Assembly (NCBI GenBank): GCA_019096065.1
Contig: JAGUCH010000008.1
Coordinates: forward strand, 2,051,001 to 2,115,000
Source of the DNA: Paracyclopina nana
Taxonomy: Eukaryota > Arthropoda > Copepoda > Cyclopoida > Cyclopettidae
DNA: 64,000 nucleotides
Direction: 5' to 3'
Of the stretch, positions 1 to 11,800 are shown in pieces (the stretch's first letter is position 1; each line of letters begins with the position of its first letter). The notes beneath the pieces are model-generated. The model saw only the letters and a list, made by a program, of their open reading frames with translations, made no database searches and had not been told where the DNA came from. Position numbers and translations under genes: made by a program.

Positions 1-87
1 CAGCCAGGCATTTATCACAGGATCTCCGCCACATCAGATTGGATCAGCTTCTACACCAATCACCGAGATCTTCATCAGCATTTTTGA
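1..87 (+). CDS. C-terminal end of a trypsin-like (S1) serine protease, partial
   Basis: The window opens inside a reading frame of 28 codons ending in TGA at 85-87. The motif PGIYHRISATSDWI matches the conserved C-terminal strand and helix of chymotrypsin-fold proteases (family consensus PGVYTRV....WI), which follows the active-site serine region. Only this last segment is present, so the catalytic triad cannot be checked and the copy could equally be a serine protease homolog. No clear AATAAA follows nearby. The assignment rests on one short but characteristic motif. Confidence 0.6.
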   Translation, partial: QPGIYHRISATSDWISFYTNHRDLHQHF

Positions 88-2324
88 ATTCAAGACTGCG
101 TGCCATCCCCATCAACCATATTTATGTATTTATTTTGATCAAAATAGAGTGATATTCATCCAGGAGACAAACGGGGTTCCTTTTGAAGGACTGCAATTAG
201 GGTCGTTTGCAACGACGTCAATGGCTCTGCGAAAATGCCCACTAGATTTCGTTTTGAACGTGGCTACGTTGAAGATTTGGCCTAGCATCCGGATTTGCTC
301 TTGGGCGTCGGATGCTGTCCACAGGCTATGGCGTGCTTGTCTCTCTCAGCCTGAGAAATGTCGAGGGTGAACGCGAATGTGGTGGACCTTTTTAAGATAG
401 GGGCTCCTATTTCATGCGCGCAAAAAAACGGCCCCGCTTAAAAAGGTCCACCTTAGGAATTTGCCTTGGTTTTGAAGTCCCGTCCGCACTTGCCGCACTG
501 GTAAGTCCATGGGTCCGACTTGAGGGCCATGATGATCACTGTTGTAGATGTCTTGCTGGCTCCGAAGGATCCGCGGGAATGAGGGTCTCCATCTTGTCTT
601 GACCTAGGTTTTTTTGGCCAGACGTCTAGCCCGACTCTCGGCGGATATCCTTCGGCCCCACCACGTACGTACGTTCGGTGAGCTGCGCGATTGTCGAATG
701 TCGTCGAGAAAGTGAGAGTAATTTTCAGACAACCCCTTTGCCTACAGTAGTCTGACTTTCCGCCCCCTGAAAATCCGACGTCGCGTCTGAGTCGAGCCCA
801 TTTTCGGAAAGGGAAAGTAAGAGTGAAAGTGCATCATAATTGCATACCGTGGACTCGGCTCCGAGGCCAGGGGGGGAAGTAAGGCGGAGAGGCTCGCTTT
901 TTATCGTCTCCTGCGGTCCGGAACGGCACCCGTGAACATTTTATTTGCCTTGGAGAGCTCTACGCTTCAGGTGGTGCGACTGGGTCCCCCAAGGCCCCAA
1001 GAAGAAGGAGAAGCTTTGATTTGGCCTTTACGGCTGTTACTGCATGCGATTGATGGGCGCAGCAAGTTGAAAAAGGACCAGGGGCACGCAGTGCACCTCG
1101 CACGTCAATACGCTATGTACAGCTATGTAAAAAAGCAGACGTACGCGTATCTACGTCTCGACAATTTCTCTTTGCGCCACGTGTCTAGCCGTCTGGACGA
1201 AGATGTTTAGCGAAGAAGAGCAAAAATGATCGTGGAAAGGCGAGTTTTCCCGAGCAAAGCCAGCCAACAAAGAAGCAAAGGGTTAACTCGAGACATGTCA
1301 AGGCTCGCGCCACCCCTGATGGCCCACCGATTGACCCACAAGTAGGGCAACAAAGAGAAACTAAGAAGCGCTATGGACCCGCAGCAGTCGGATGCGCGCG
1401 CGCAGCCAAACATGGTGCATCGATGCGGCTTTTTACCGAGCGAGAGCCGCGCACGGTGGCCGTCCGCCTAAATTCCATCGCCGTTTCAATGGGCAGGGAC
1501 AAATGCCACCCTCGCTCGCCTTTGATGATCATTACATTTAAAGACGCGGCCGCCTCGTGTCCTTTTTGATCGGCCGCCGTTTGCGCGCGCATGCCCGACA
1601 CTCACGGGCTTTTCCAGTCGTCTCGATCGCGCTTCGTACTGTACTGAAGCGAGCGCAGCGCAGCGCATGAATAAAAAGCTCTCACTTTTTTGCCGCGAAT
1701 TAGAGACAGACGTCGCGACTCGGGGAGCACGAAGGGATTGCGTCACTCTAAAATCCCTAGCATACAATGCCTCATAGTGCTACCTGTAGAATGACCGTGA
1801 CTTTCGTTTTCTAGTCCTCTCTAGTCTGGCCTTGGAAGAGAGCCTTGCTCTTGCAGTGGAGCAAGGTCGCACGATCCCCACACCCACGGGCGGCGCCGCG
1901 CTCGTTCAAATGGACTCGTCCAATTTCAATGCCGCACGTTGGGGAAATGAGCGCAAAAAAACCCCAGATTTTTTTTTTACTTTTCTCGCGCTACCTTGAC
2001 AGGACGAAATAAGGGCACTTCAAACATTCATCTCACCGCGCAGTTTTCGCCCGCGAGGGTCGGGCAGCATAAAAAAGAGAGGAGAAAGCGGCGGAAAAAT
2101 GCAACAAGAGTGCAAGTGATTGCGCTCGTAATGCGCCTCGAATGCGCCTCCAAGATGCAACAAGGCCTTTTCCAGACATGCGCTCACCAAGGTAGAGCAA
2201 ATATCAGACACGTTGTGTCGTCGGCCTCGAATGAGATACTGGTTCGCGTGGTATATTAAAGATCTACTTGTCTCAAACATTCAAACTCAGGCCCTTATCA
2301 AATTCATAGTTTGAAGCTTTACAT
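88..2324. other. Intergenic, no gene recognised
   Basis: 2.2 kb between the protease end and DLST. Several short ORFs overlap on both strands, but none has a recognisable domain, splice structure or coding-like composition. The stretch is locally GC-rich (about 1400-1750) with interspersed A/T runs (around 1956-1980). Confidence 0.5.
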
Positions 2325-4273
2325 TTAGAGATCCAGCAACATGATGCGGGGATCCTCGACGGCCTTCTTGATTGTCCTCAAGTAAGTCACGGCCTCTCGT
2401 CCGTCAATCAAGCGATGATCGTACGTCAGCGCGATGAACATCATGGGTCGGATGACAACCTGAAAAATAGAGTGTGTCACATGCTGGAATCATCCTGTGA
2501 AAGTCGCTACTTGTCCGTTGCGAACGACGGGCCTCTCGAAGACGCCATGCATGCCAAGGATGGCGGATTGCGGTGGATTGATGATGGGCGTGCCGAAAAG
2601 GGAGCCGAAAACGCCTCCGTTGGAAATGGTGAAGGTACCTCCGTCCATGTCCTCCATGGCCAACTGATTCTTCTTGGCCTTATCTCCAAGCGCGGCAATG
2701 CCCTTTTCGATGTCAGCGTAGTTCATGTCTTGCACGTTGCGAAGCACCGGAACCACGAGTCCCTTCAGAAATTGTAAAAGTTTAGCGAGCTCCACAAACT
2801 TGTCATCGAAAATATCTCAATCGTATTTGCCTTTTAACAGTTCCTCACTTAAAAAATCTTATTCTTCATTACTTTAAACTCATTTTGCGAATGAACTTTT
2901 GCTCCATATGTCGTAAACTGAAGTCTTATCAAAGTTTGCTCAAATATGAATTTCCTGATTTAGCAAACCTCTTGCCACACAAAAATGCGACTCAGTCATT
3001 AGCTCTATTTAGCAACATTCCCATTTTAAAGATGTCCCAAATCAGTCTAATTTCGAGCAGATCGATGTAAAGTTATCACCTTGGGAGTTGCCACAGCCAC
3101 AGAGATGTCGACGTAATCTCTGTACACAATGTCTTGACCATCGATTACCGCGTTGACGGTGGGCTGTTGCGTCAATCCGTAGGCCGCGGCCTTGACAAAG
3201 GCCGACATGAATCCCATCTTGACTCCGTGCCTCTTGACAAACGCGTCCTGATTCTCTTTCCTCAGCTGCATCAAAGCACTCATGTCCAGTTCGTTGAAAG
3301 TCGTGAGCATAGCGTTGGTATTTTGCGCGTCCTTTAACCTAAAAGCAGACCTTGAAGACCTTTTATCCTCACTTGATGATGCCTCACCTTTCGGCAATCT
3401 TCAGTCGCATCCTGTTCATTTTGACGCGATGCTCAGACCTGGTGCCAGCAATCTCTTTGGTGGGATCGGCAGGGGGCAATCGAATCACAGGGGCAGCTCC
3501 AGAGGCATCATGGGCGGGTGCAGGAGGAGCACTCCGGATGGCTGCCACGGGGGTTGAGGATTTGGGCTGTGTGGGTGGTTTGGGAGCCGCGGGGGGAGCT
3601 GTGGGGATTTCTCCGGACCCCGAGCTGGCCACCACCGGAGCCGGAGGTGGAACGGCGGCAACGGGCTCCGGTGCAGCGGGCGCGGCCTTCTTGGCGGAGC
3701 CAGAAGCGGCTCCGGCCTTGATTTTGAGCAGCTTGGTGCCCGGACTGACCGTGGCTCCATCCTCGACGAGGAGCTCTTCAATGACTCCAGAGCATGGCGA
3801 GGGCACGGGTACCGACGTCTTGTCCGTCTCGATCTCGCAAAGCACTTCGTCCTCCGCCACCGAATCGCCGACGGCCTTCTCCCAACGCAGATCGCCCTCA
3901 GTGATGGACTCGGCAAAGGCCGGGCACACGACCACCTTGACCTCATCCAGAAGGAAGGTGGAGGTGCGAAAGTTACGCCGGGCTACACCCTCGAGCACCT
4001 TTGGGCTGAAATTCACATGTTATGGCTACGGCTTTCTTTGGCACGGCCAGGATCTAAAAATAGGTACCTGAGGTCCACACTTGTGGTTGGCACGATGGAC
4101 AAGCACCGGGAGTGGTTCACCCAAGACTTCTTTGAGGTGGCGTTCTGCAGCGGCGAAAAGTTTCATTACTACCTGAAAAATTGATTCGACGTTTTACACG
4201 ATTCACTCGCCTGAAAAGTTGAACATTTTGGGCTCCTGGCGAGTCCACTGACGCTCCGGCGAACCGCGAACAT
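2325..4273 (-). CDS. DLST: Dihydrolipoamide succinyltransferase, E2 of 2-oxoglutarate dehydrogenase
   Basis: E2 core of the mitochondrial 2-oxoglutarate dehydrogenase complex. It transfers succinyl from the lipoyl arm to CoA. Five exons (minus strand): 4273-4173, 4005-3388, 3338-3080, 2762-2511, 2459-2325. These sum to 1365 nt, 454 residues plus stop, matching the usual length of about 450. Residues 1-50 are Arg/Ser-rich and lack acids at the extreme N-terminus, as expected for a matrix-targeting presequence. The lipoyl domain spans about 55-130 with the lipoyl-lysine in EIETDKTSV (about K96). A Pro/Ala linker covers about 131-215. The catalytic domain runs to the end, with the DHRLIDGRE motif (about His425 and Asp429). 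There is no peripheral E1/E3-binding domain between lipoyl and catalytic parts, as in animal DLST. All junctions are GT-AG and in phase. The first exon is the least certain part because it rests on phase and presequence character. Confidence 0.95.
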
Positions 4274-4763
4274 GGCGAATTTGAATTGGGGTGGCTTGGT
4301 TCAGTGATCAGCAGAGGCTTTGCATCCCCCGGAGTGAGCTCTTGCAGTCTTCAAGGGCGACAGAAAAATCAGCTGAGCGCTTCAAAGCAGAGAGCGGCCA
4401 TAATAATAACACTAGCGCAACATACACAACTATTATCACACAACCTCTACTCCGACACACGGAGCAAGTAGATTTCGATGAGAGCATCTGCCATCTAGTT
4501 CTCAGCAGCAGCTGAACTTATTGGGGAAAATATTTACCAACAGCTCAAACTGGGGTTCACCGCGACTTCGTTTGACTACGTTATATTACGTATTACTATT
4601 AGCTGAGACGGCTGAGCAGTACATAAGCTCCGACCATATAATTTACATGATTTTTCAGTGTTGCTTGATCTAGAGGAGGATAATGAACATTATGCATCTA
4701 CAAGTGGATAATGATCATTATACCTTATTTGATCCTTGCGCCATCTATTTTAAAAAAAATAGA

Positions 4764-4827
4764 CGTAGTAAGAATCGAACCCCGGTCACCCGAGCTGCGC
4801 GCCGACGCTCTACCTCTAAACCATCAA
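4764..4827 (-). other. tRNA-like sequence inside TIR element copy A
   Basis: Read on the minus strand, the segment has an A-box-like TGGTTTAGAGG followed by TAGAGCG and a B-box GGTTCGATTC at tRNA spacing. The acceptor arms do not pair well, so it is not scored as a functional tRNA gene. A diverged equivalent sits at the same place in copy B (15970-16032). It is probably a tRNA-derived internal pol III promoter carried by the element. Confidence 0.55.
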
Positions 4828-5134
4828 TTTGATTGTGCAGAATGAATTGGAGCTGGGTAAAATACCTACTACAGTAAACTGACAACTAGCGAGCGCTGAA
4901 AAATATGGCCGAACGGGCCGGCGCGGCATGGTCGCAAGATGCAAAGGCAACAGGCTAAACCTCTCCCTGTTGAAGGCTAGACCGCTGGGTCAGCTTTGAT
5001 GAGCTCACGCTTGCTATCTGTAATAAAGCGAACCACAAAATTTAAGGCATATCTTGCAAAAATCAAGCCAAAAAACTTTCATAAATTCAATTTTAGCCAA
5101 TGCTTGAAATGTTGGGGGGCAGCTAATAGTAATA

Positions 5135-5280
5135 GGATTATACACCTCTAGGCTGGAGGATAACACGAATTATTTTTTAGTGTCAAGTGACAGATCACGA
5201 GTGAGCGGAGCGAACGAGTGATTGTCACTTGACACTAAAAAATAATTCGTGTTATCCTCCAGCCTAGAGGTGTATAATCC
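5135..5280. repeat. Perfect 57-bp inverted repeat with 32-nt loop
   Basis: Left arm 5135-5191 and right arm 5224-5280 are exact reverse complements by eye. The loop is 5192-5223 and contains the motif GAGTGAGCGGAGCGAACGAG. The same structure lies at 16675-16820, where the 32-nt loop is the exact reverse complement of this one. It abuts the TIR of copy A without a gap, so it is likely part of that element. Confidence 0.9.
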
Positions 5281-5895
5281 TATATTGCTTCGAAGTCGCG
5301 GAGAATTATCTAGAACCCTTGCTCAAACCACAGCTCCGATCGGAACGAAAATTTTAGGTGTTCATAAGTGTCTCGGTAAAATTAACAAATAAAAAAAAGA
5401 GCGTTACATACTATTAAAGACAGTGGGACAAAAAATGGCCGGCCACCTTTAAGCTGTTTTTTGGAACTGAGTTTAGAGATCGTTCTACTCATCAAAATCT
5501 GCAGCTCTGGCGACACCAAAGAATGTCTTGGCTTTGAGCCTTTGGTGAACGTCACTAGACTCACCGCCCTAGTACGCTTGACTAGGCCATGCTACTTTAG
5601 CTACCCAATACTGGTAATTGCTTGGTTTGTCTCCATCAACCCTTTCAACCCGCGCAAGTTTCTAATCCTTTTGGCTGTCAATTGAATCTGGGTCTGCCAA
5701 CAAGTTTCGCGCGATATTTTTTCTGAATACCTACAGCCTGACCGCCACAACCGCCTCCTAGCAAAAAGCTGGTAACTATAGGAAGCCATCGCCCTTTGAA
5801 GAATATCCCAACCTTCTATAGATTGAGCTCGGATGCACAATTTTTCACTTTTTATTTGGATTTTTGTTTTAAAGTGAAACCAAGACTCGATTTAT
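5281..5895. other. Intergenic, nothing recognised
   Basis: About 0.6 kb between the hairpin element and the 3' end of RPL12. Short ORFs on both strands show no family signature. Confidence 0.5.
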
Positions 5896-6626
5896 TTATT
5901 CATCGGGCACATCCATAGAGCCATCGTTGATCTTCTCGATGACGGTGTGTGGAGGCATGCCTGCAAAGAAAGAAATACCATGAATAGGATCCATCGTGAT
6001 AGTGCATAATCCGATCAAATGGTGGTGAAAGTATCAGTCGTTGGCAAGTTGTAAACATGTGGAGTTGGTGACCCTTTTCAGGCGCAAATTACGTCATCAT
6101 TCAAGTAAAGAATCTTGACATTGAAAAAGTGCTCACCATCAACAGTGCAACCGACAGACTGAGCAGTGCCAAGGATCTCCTTAACAACTCCGCTCAAGTT
6201 CTTGGACATGGACCTGGGACGCATAGTCCTGGCCGCACTGAGGATGTCGTCCATGGTGATGTTGCCACTGTGCTTGATATTCTTCACCTTCTTGCGGTCA
6301 CGTGGGGGTTCCTTGAGGGCCTTGATGATGAGGGCGGCAGCAGAGGGCACTACATCCACCTTAGCCTGACGATTCTGGATGGTCAGTCTCACAGTAACTT
6401 TGAGGCCTTTCCAATCTTGGGTGGCCTTGGCAATGTCATCACCAATCTTTTTGGGTGAGAGACCAAGTGGGCCGACCTTGGGGGCGAGAGCAGAGGTAGC
6501 TGCAACTTCCCCGCCCACAGCACGAAGACACACGACCTGAAAGGCCATCAAGTAAGACAATAGCCAATTCTGTAGCAACAAACTGTGACTTACCTTGATT
6601 TCGTTAGGATCAAACTTGGGTGGCAT
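5896..6626 (-). CDS. RPL12: 60S ribosomal protein L12 (uL11)
   Basis: Large-subunit stalk-base protein that binds 28S rRNA at the GTPase-associated centre. Three exons (minus): 6626-6594 ([11 protein letters not shown]), 6536-6137 and 5960-5896. They total 498 nt, 165 residues plus stop, the same length as other animal RPL12. Conserved signatures are [15 protein letters not shown]-type residues near 30-45, [19 protein letters not shown] around 90-105, and [15 protein letters not shown] leading into the last exon. The C-terminus ends ...DVPDE. All introns are GT-AG and in phase. The first intron directly follows codon 11. Confidence 0.97.
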
Positions 6627-6655
6627 GATGAAAAATCGACTTTGCTGCTCAGGAG

Positions 6656-6780
6656 GACCAAAGAAGCTCTACTTTGCTGGCTTGGTGGTGGATGAGAGCT
6701 CAGAAATACTCACTACCACAAAATTCGCTGCACCTAGCCAATCTCATGGAAAGAAAAAAAGGAAGAGGTCGTGACGTCAC
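6656..6780 (-). promoter_or_regulatory. Putative RPL12 promoter: TOP-like start, CCAAT and CRE-like palindrome
   Basis: Upstream of RPL12 (read on the minus strand) a CTTCTTTGG pyrimidine tract at about 6658-6666 resembles a 5' TOP initiator, typical of ribosomal protein genes. A CCAAT pentamer is present near 6738, and a perfect TGACGTCA palindrome (CRE-like) at 6772-6779. Motifs are seen in the sequence; their function is inferred from position only. Confidence 0.4.
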
Positions 6781-8865
6781 GCCGCAGTGTCAACAATGCA
6801 GGGGGTGAAAGGTGTGAGCCATTTTTCAGTGATCACACAGTTTGCTTAAATACAAAAAACTTATTCATAAAGAATAAATCTGTAAACATTTTGGGTTCAA
6901 GACTTAAAAAAACCGCTGAATTGATCCGTAATATTTTCAATGTATTGTAAGTTTCACTCAAGCACTAGCGAAAGCGATTCTTTAACTGTAAGGCTTAGAT
7001 CTTCTGCCTATTTGATAATCTCTTGAGCGCTTACCGTTTCGTTTCATCTGCTTGCCAAAAGAAAGGGTGTTAGTTGCATATACATGGCCTTATGAATCAA
7101 AAGTTTATGCTACTTTTAAATGTCCGTACCCTTTTCGATCCGGCTGTAGTATTTTTCGATTCGACTTTCGAGCGATGATTGATGATGAGCTCAGAAGGTG
7201 GACTCTGAAGTGAGACCTAGGCCGGTACAACATTTCTTAACTTTTGCTATGGTCCATTTCGGTAATATAATAAGCCAAAATACTGATAGCAGTGCTAGAC
7301 TGAAGCCCATTGAGGTTCATTTAGTGATCATTAAAAAATCCTGGCCTATGGCTTTCCATAACATAAATTTTTCAAAAATGTGTCTCAACAACAATTAATT
7401 ATTCTTTTAGATTATTAATGTCAATGACCCCCTCTGAGAAAAGAAGATCAAACTTTTTTTATTTCATAAGCAAGTCTGATAACTAATTGAGATTTTTGCT
7501 ACCAAACTTATTATGCAAAATTAATCAAGTTGGTAGTAATCAACTCTTAGGATGGCTATATCTCCGTTTTTGTTCATCCTAGCGATTTTACTATGACAAA
7601 ATAATGATTATTCCATAAGTTTTATTGTTGAATTTTAATGTGGGTCATTGAAGCTAATAACCCCTAAAAATGAACCGTTTTTGCGCTGAACGTTTTTAAA
7701 ACTTTTCTGTTATTGGATCCATAGACCAGGATTTTTATTTTATCGCCAAATGAGCCCTTGGGACACACGCTTTCAGATTTTATTATTCTTGGGTGTAGTA
7801 AATAGTTTAGGTTAGGCCCTTTGCAAAGTAAATCTGTATTAGCTTTACAAAGCATCCTGTCAATGTTTGCGATTGATTGCAAAAACATCTTTTGCTACAT
7901 CCAAGAGTTTATAAGAAAACATGATAAATGTTTTGATTGTAGACACGCAAGTAATATATGATTTTTATTCGTCTTGTTTGATAGTGGAATCACTTTGCGC
8001 GACTTCTTGGGCCATTATTAGAGGCATGCCTAGTCAATTTTGTACGCCATATTTAGTTTGCCCCAGAATTCAATAATAAGTCCTAACATTTGGTGGATTT
8101 ATCTTAGCTTTCGATTGGTGTCGATAAAAGTGCAGGCGCAAGAAGCAGTGGCGTTTCTTATGAATCACGATCTTTATCAGCGTGCAGCCGCTACATTTCA
8201 AATAGGAAGCTGCTTCCAGTGTCACTTCTTAAGCGCAGCCTGTTTAATGGAACTGTTGGCACTTTCTTCAGTGCTGCGCTCGCAAATATCTGGCGCTGCT
8301 TGCATAACTGACTCCGCATTTCGGCAAACGCCTACGCTTAAGCGTCGACGGATGATGCATGCTATCATCTTAATTTTTTTGGGACGGGAGGAATTGAGGC
8401 TAGCTTTTCATTTTGGAGTGGCTACTTTTTCATCAAGGGCTCTGAAGTTGTCGTCGAAAACGGTCGACGTTTAGCAAGCGACAAAATGTGCTGTAAGATC
8501 GTGAGGAGAATTTCGCGAATAAACGGGCAAGACGGCATGTTAAAAGTGCGCGTGTTTTTTGCGCGTGTGAAAAACTGTCCGCTTGCCCATGAGTAATTAG
8601 CCTGGCAAGGAAGATACCTCCGGTTTCACAAACTCTCTGGGCACCCGTGCTCAAGACTTTGGTGCGAGCAAGATGGGCGGGTGTGCGCGCGTCCGACGCC
8701 GGTCGATCGCGTTGTCCGCGTCGTCGTCGCCGGCGACTTCGTTCCCGTTGTTGGTCTTCATCGTCGTCTTGATCCAGGTGTCAATGATTTTTAATCCTCT
8801 TCGCCGGAGTGGGCATCGTCGACCGAGCTAAGCTGAAGCGTTGTTGTCAGTCTCGCGAAACCATC
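6781..8865. other. Intergenic, no gene recognised
   Basis: About 2.1 kb between the divergent RPL12 and SMOC genes. AT-rich from 6840 to 8100, more GC-rich from about 8640 where the SMOC 5' region begins. Small ORFs here have no recognisable domains. Confidence 0.5.
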
Positions 8866-11800
8866 ATGAACGTCGGGAGCGTCGTCCACTTGGTGCTCAT
8901 GCAGCTCCTCACCCTGGCCGTGGCTCAACCGGATCCCAAACGGGTAAGACGCGTCCCCGGAGCGTGCAAGCGGCTTTCTCCTCAACTGAGGAAGTGCGAA
9001 CGGATTGACGAAAAGCAGCCCCCGTCAAGCTAAATGCGAAGCGATGACTTCATTGACGTTTCATCTTCGGTCGAAACTCGTTTGCCGTGACTCATCGCTC
9101 GCGCACCTACTTAATCGGCCTCGAATCATGCAAGGCGAGCCTTCGCCAAAGGTCAAGCCGGGCGACTGCGATCCCCAGGCTCGGTCCCGCATTTCGCGAT
9201 GCTGAGCAAAATCGTCATGGGCATCTCCCCATCGCATCGGCGTGTTTTGGGCGTCGCGAGACAGGTCGGCGCCGAAAATCCTTTTGGTGGCAGGTGTTGC
9301 TCGCCAGCGCAATCTCCCATTTGTCAATGCGGCCACGGCCGGGAGTTAATCGTTTTCCAATGTCCAACTTCATTATGGCCGCTTGACCAGTTTTAGCCGA
9401 GTTTTACGACGGTCACCCATCGGCCGGCGCGCCCCGGCGGCGCCACGCTGTCTGCCAAATCTCGGTCCGTCGCAGAGCACTGGCGGGCAACGGGGACGGC
9501 AAAACGCCGCAAATTGCAAATTACAAGGCGCTAATTGAAGGGTCGGTTTGCGCAATTCGCGCCGGTGCCGTGAGAGGTGGAAGGAAGCCCCGGGGCTGCC
9601 TGTTTTGAAGGCGGGTTTGCGCTCGCGGTTTGCCCCGACGTGCCAGCCAACGTTATTTTCCAGGGATCGAGCAACTCTCGGTAATGAGAGCTTGCCAACT
9701 TGTCACGCGTCAAGAGCGGTTGAAATCTACTCGTTTTTCAGAGCACCTCCACCGACGAGAGGCGGGCGTGCGAGGCCAGGTTCAACTGCGACGACTACCC
9801 GGCTCAGCCGGTTTGCGGCAACGACGGCGTGACCTACGCCAACCACTGCCACCTCGACAAGGCCTCGTACTGCGACCCCAACACCGTCCATCTCAAAATC
9901 AAGCATCAGGGAGAATGCTCCACCAGTAAGTGCAAGACCGCACTCATCTTGGCGGCATTGACAGCTACATTTTTTTGCGGAATGCGACGCAGAATTAGCA
10001 GCCCACTTCCATTTGGGGGAAGACGGCATTTTCGATGACGCAAAGTGCTGACCGCTTACGATAATTTTTTCGGTTTGCCTTTCGATGCCATCGCATCGGT
10101 AATTCATCGTCACCAAACCCGTCTAAATTTACTGAGCTGCGATGATGTTTGAGAGGGCTTTCAGGTAGTTCAACTTTATTCAGTTGAACTACTTTCAGGG
10201 CACCGCTGATTCTCGGGTGTGCTACTTGAGTTGCTCGAGCAGCAATCGCACCATGCATGCATCACGCAAAAAATACGTGAAGCATGGAAAGGGTAAAGTT
10301 GCTGGTGGCTACGTGCCCGCTTGCAAAGGGCGCAATTGCGTCATGGCAAATGTCGGGTTTTTGTCCCTTAAGGTCGAAGGGGCAACGACTCAAAAGCCAT
10401 CAAAATCCATTTGGGGAAAATAGGTAAATTTCCCCACGCCCAGATGCCCTTTAGTCACAAAAGCAGAATGGACTTTCCTACCGAATGGGCAAATTTACCC
10501 AATAAATGGCGGTTGCTTTATGTAAAACGCGCATTAAAGAAAAATTACCAAAGTTTAGCCCATCCTATGCCTGTTGAAGGGCCTAGTGGAAGAAGCCGAA
10601 AAGGGTTAGTGGGCATTTCAGGATTTGCTGGGCTGGGAAAAGATTATAGTATCGAATACGATGCCTCATGATGCGAGCGTCTCGCGCGAGCAGCGATTAC
10701 ATTGACGAAGCTCGGGCTCTAATTACAGCAGCCACGGTAATCTGCGATGACGTTTATTATGGCCGTTGGGAGTCCCACGTTCCTTTTCTTTAGAGGGTCC
10801 CCCTGCTCATCGCTCGTCACATCAGCTTTCGCGATCGACGTGCCATATTTTTCCATAATTCGCAATTTCCAGGCCAAGAAGATTGTCTGCAGCAAAGAGC
10901 CGAGGCTCTTGCGGAGAGCTCGAAGCAAGGCACGGATCTGTTTGTTCCCGTTTGCCTCGAGGACGGAAAGTACGTGGAGATTCAATGTTTTCACAGGACC
11001 GGTGATTGCTGGTGTGTCAACGAGAAAGGTCAACCCATCCCCGGAACTTCGACGCGCTACGAGAGGCCAAAGTGTCCTCGCAGGGACAAGAAGCGGCGAG
11101 ACAGCGGCAACGGCAAGAAGGCCAAGAGGAGGCGAGCGTGCATCCAGGCCGACCGCATCGAATTCAACACCAAGGTCACCGACTCAGTCATGGAGGAGTA
11201 CAGGGCTTTCCACCACCATCAAAGATACGAAAACAAAACGAGGATGATCGAGTGGAAGTTTGCGCAGTTGGACAGGAACAGGTAAGGCAAAGAAGAGCAG
11301 ACAATGCGCGCAATTTACGCAAACTTGATTTTCAGAGATGGCGTGTTGAAGCGCAAAGAGTTTCGCGATTTCGGCAAAAAGGTCAAGAAACTGGCTCGCA
11401 ACCGCGTGTGCGGCCGCCATTTTTGGCACTACTGCGATCAAAACTCGGACAGGAGAATTGACCAGGGCGAGTGGACGAGTTGCTTGGGCCACCACCAAAT
11501 CAACAGTAAGTTCCCCATTCACGTGCCATACGGTTGCTCTCATTATGCTCTCTCCTCGCTAGTTTACTACAATGCTCTCAAGTCGCTCAATTCGGAGATT
11601 TCACCGGAGGAGTCTCAAAGAAGAAAGAACAATGGAAAGCAGCTACCTTCGAGGGCGAGGGCGCCAACCGCCAATGGCCGTGAGTTATAGTAGTATTATG
11701 TCCGCATTCCCTCTTTTTCGCAACATTTTGTCCTTTTGGTTAGAATCTGACCCCAACCGCTGGTTGAGGCCTTCCAATGGCGAGTTGACAGATCTTCAAC

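Larger units (their letters stand above)
4591..5280 (+). mobile_element. TIR element, family 'TATTACTATTAGCT', copy A, with long hairpin
   Basis: Begins TATTACTATTAGCT (4591-4604), with the inverted counterpart AGCTAATAGTAATA at 5121-5134, directly joined to a 146-bp hairpin (5135-5280). Two other copies occur at 15779-16820 and 56271-57023 (reverse). All share an internal stretch with GAGGAGGATAATGA near the 5' end and a GACCGCTGGGTCA-type stretch near the 3' end. No coding capacity is seen, so it is a non-autonomous (MITE-like) element. It contains a tRNA-like segment at 4764-4827. Confidence 0.75.

Noticed and set aside
149-370. Small plus-strand ORFs in the first 2.2 kb
   Set aside because: No domain, no splice support, overlapping open frames on both strands.
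3352-4071. 239-codon plus-strand ORF
   Set aside because: Antisense shadow of the DLST lipoyl and linker exon, which is GC-rich and therefore open on the other strand.
4764-4827. Functional tRNA gene (also 15144-15213, 15970-16032, 17180-17251, 63682-63749)
   Set aside because: A and B boxes are present, but acceptor stems do not pair properly; better explained as tRNA-derived repeats.
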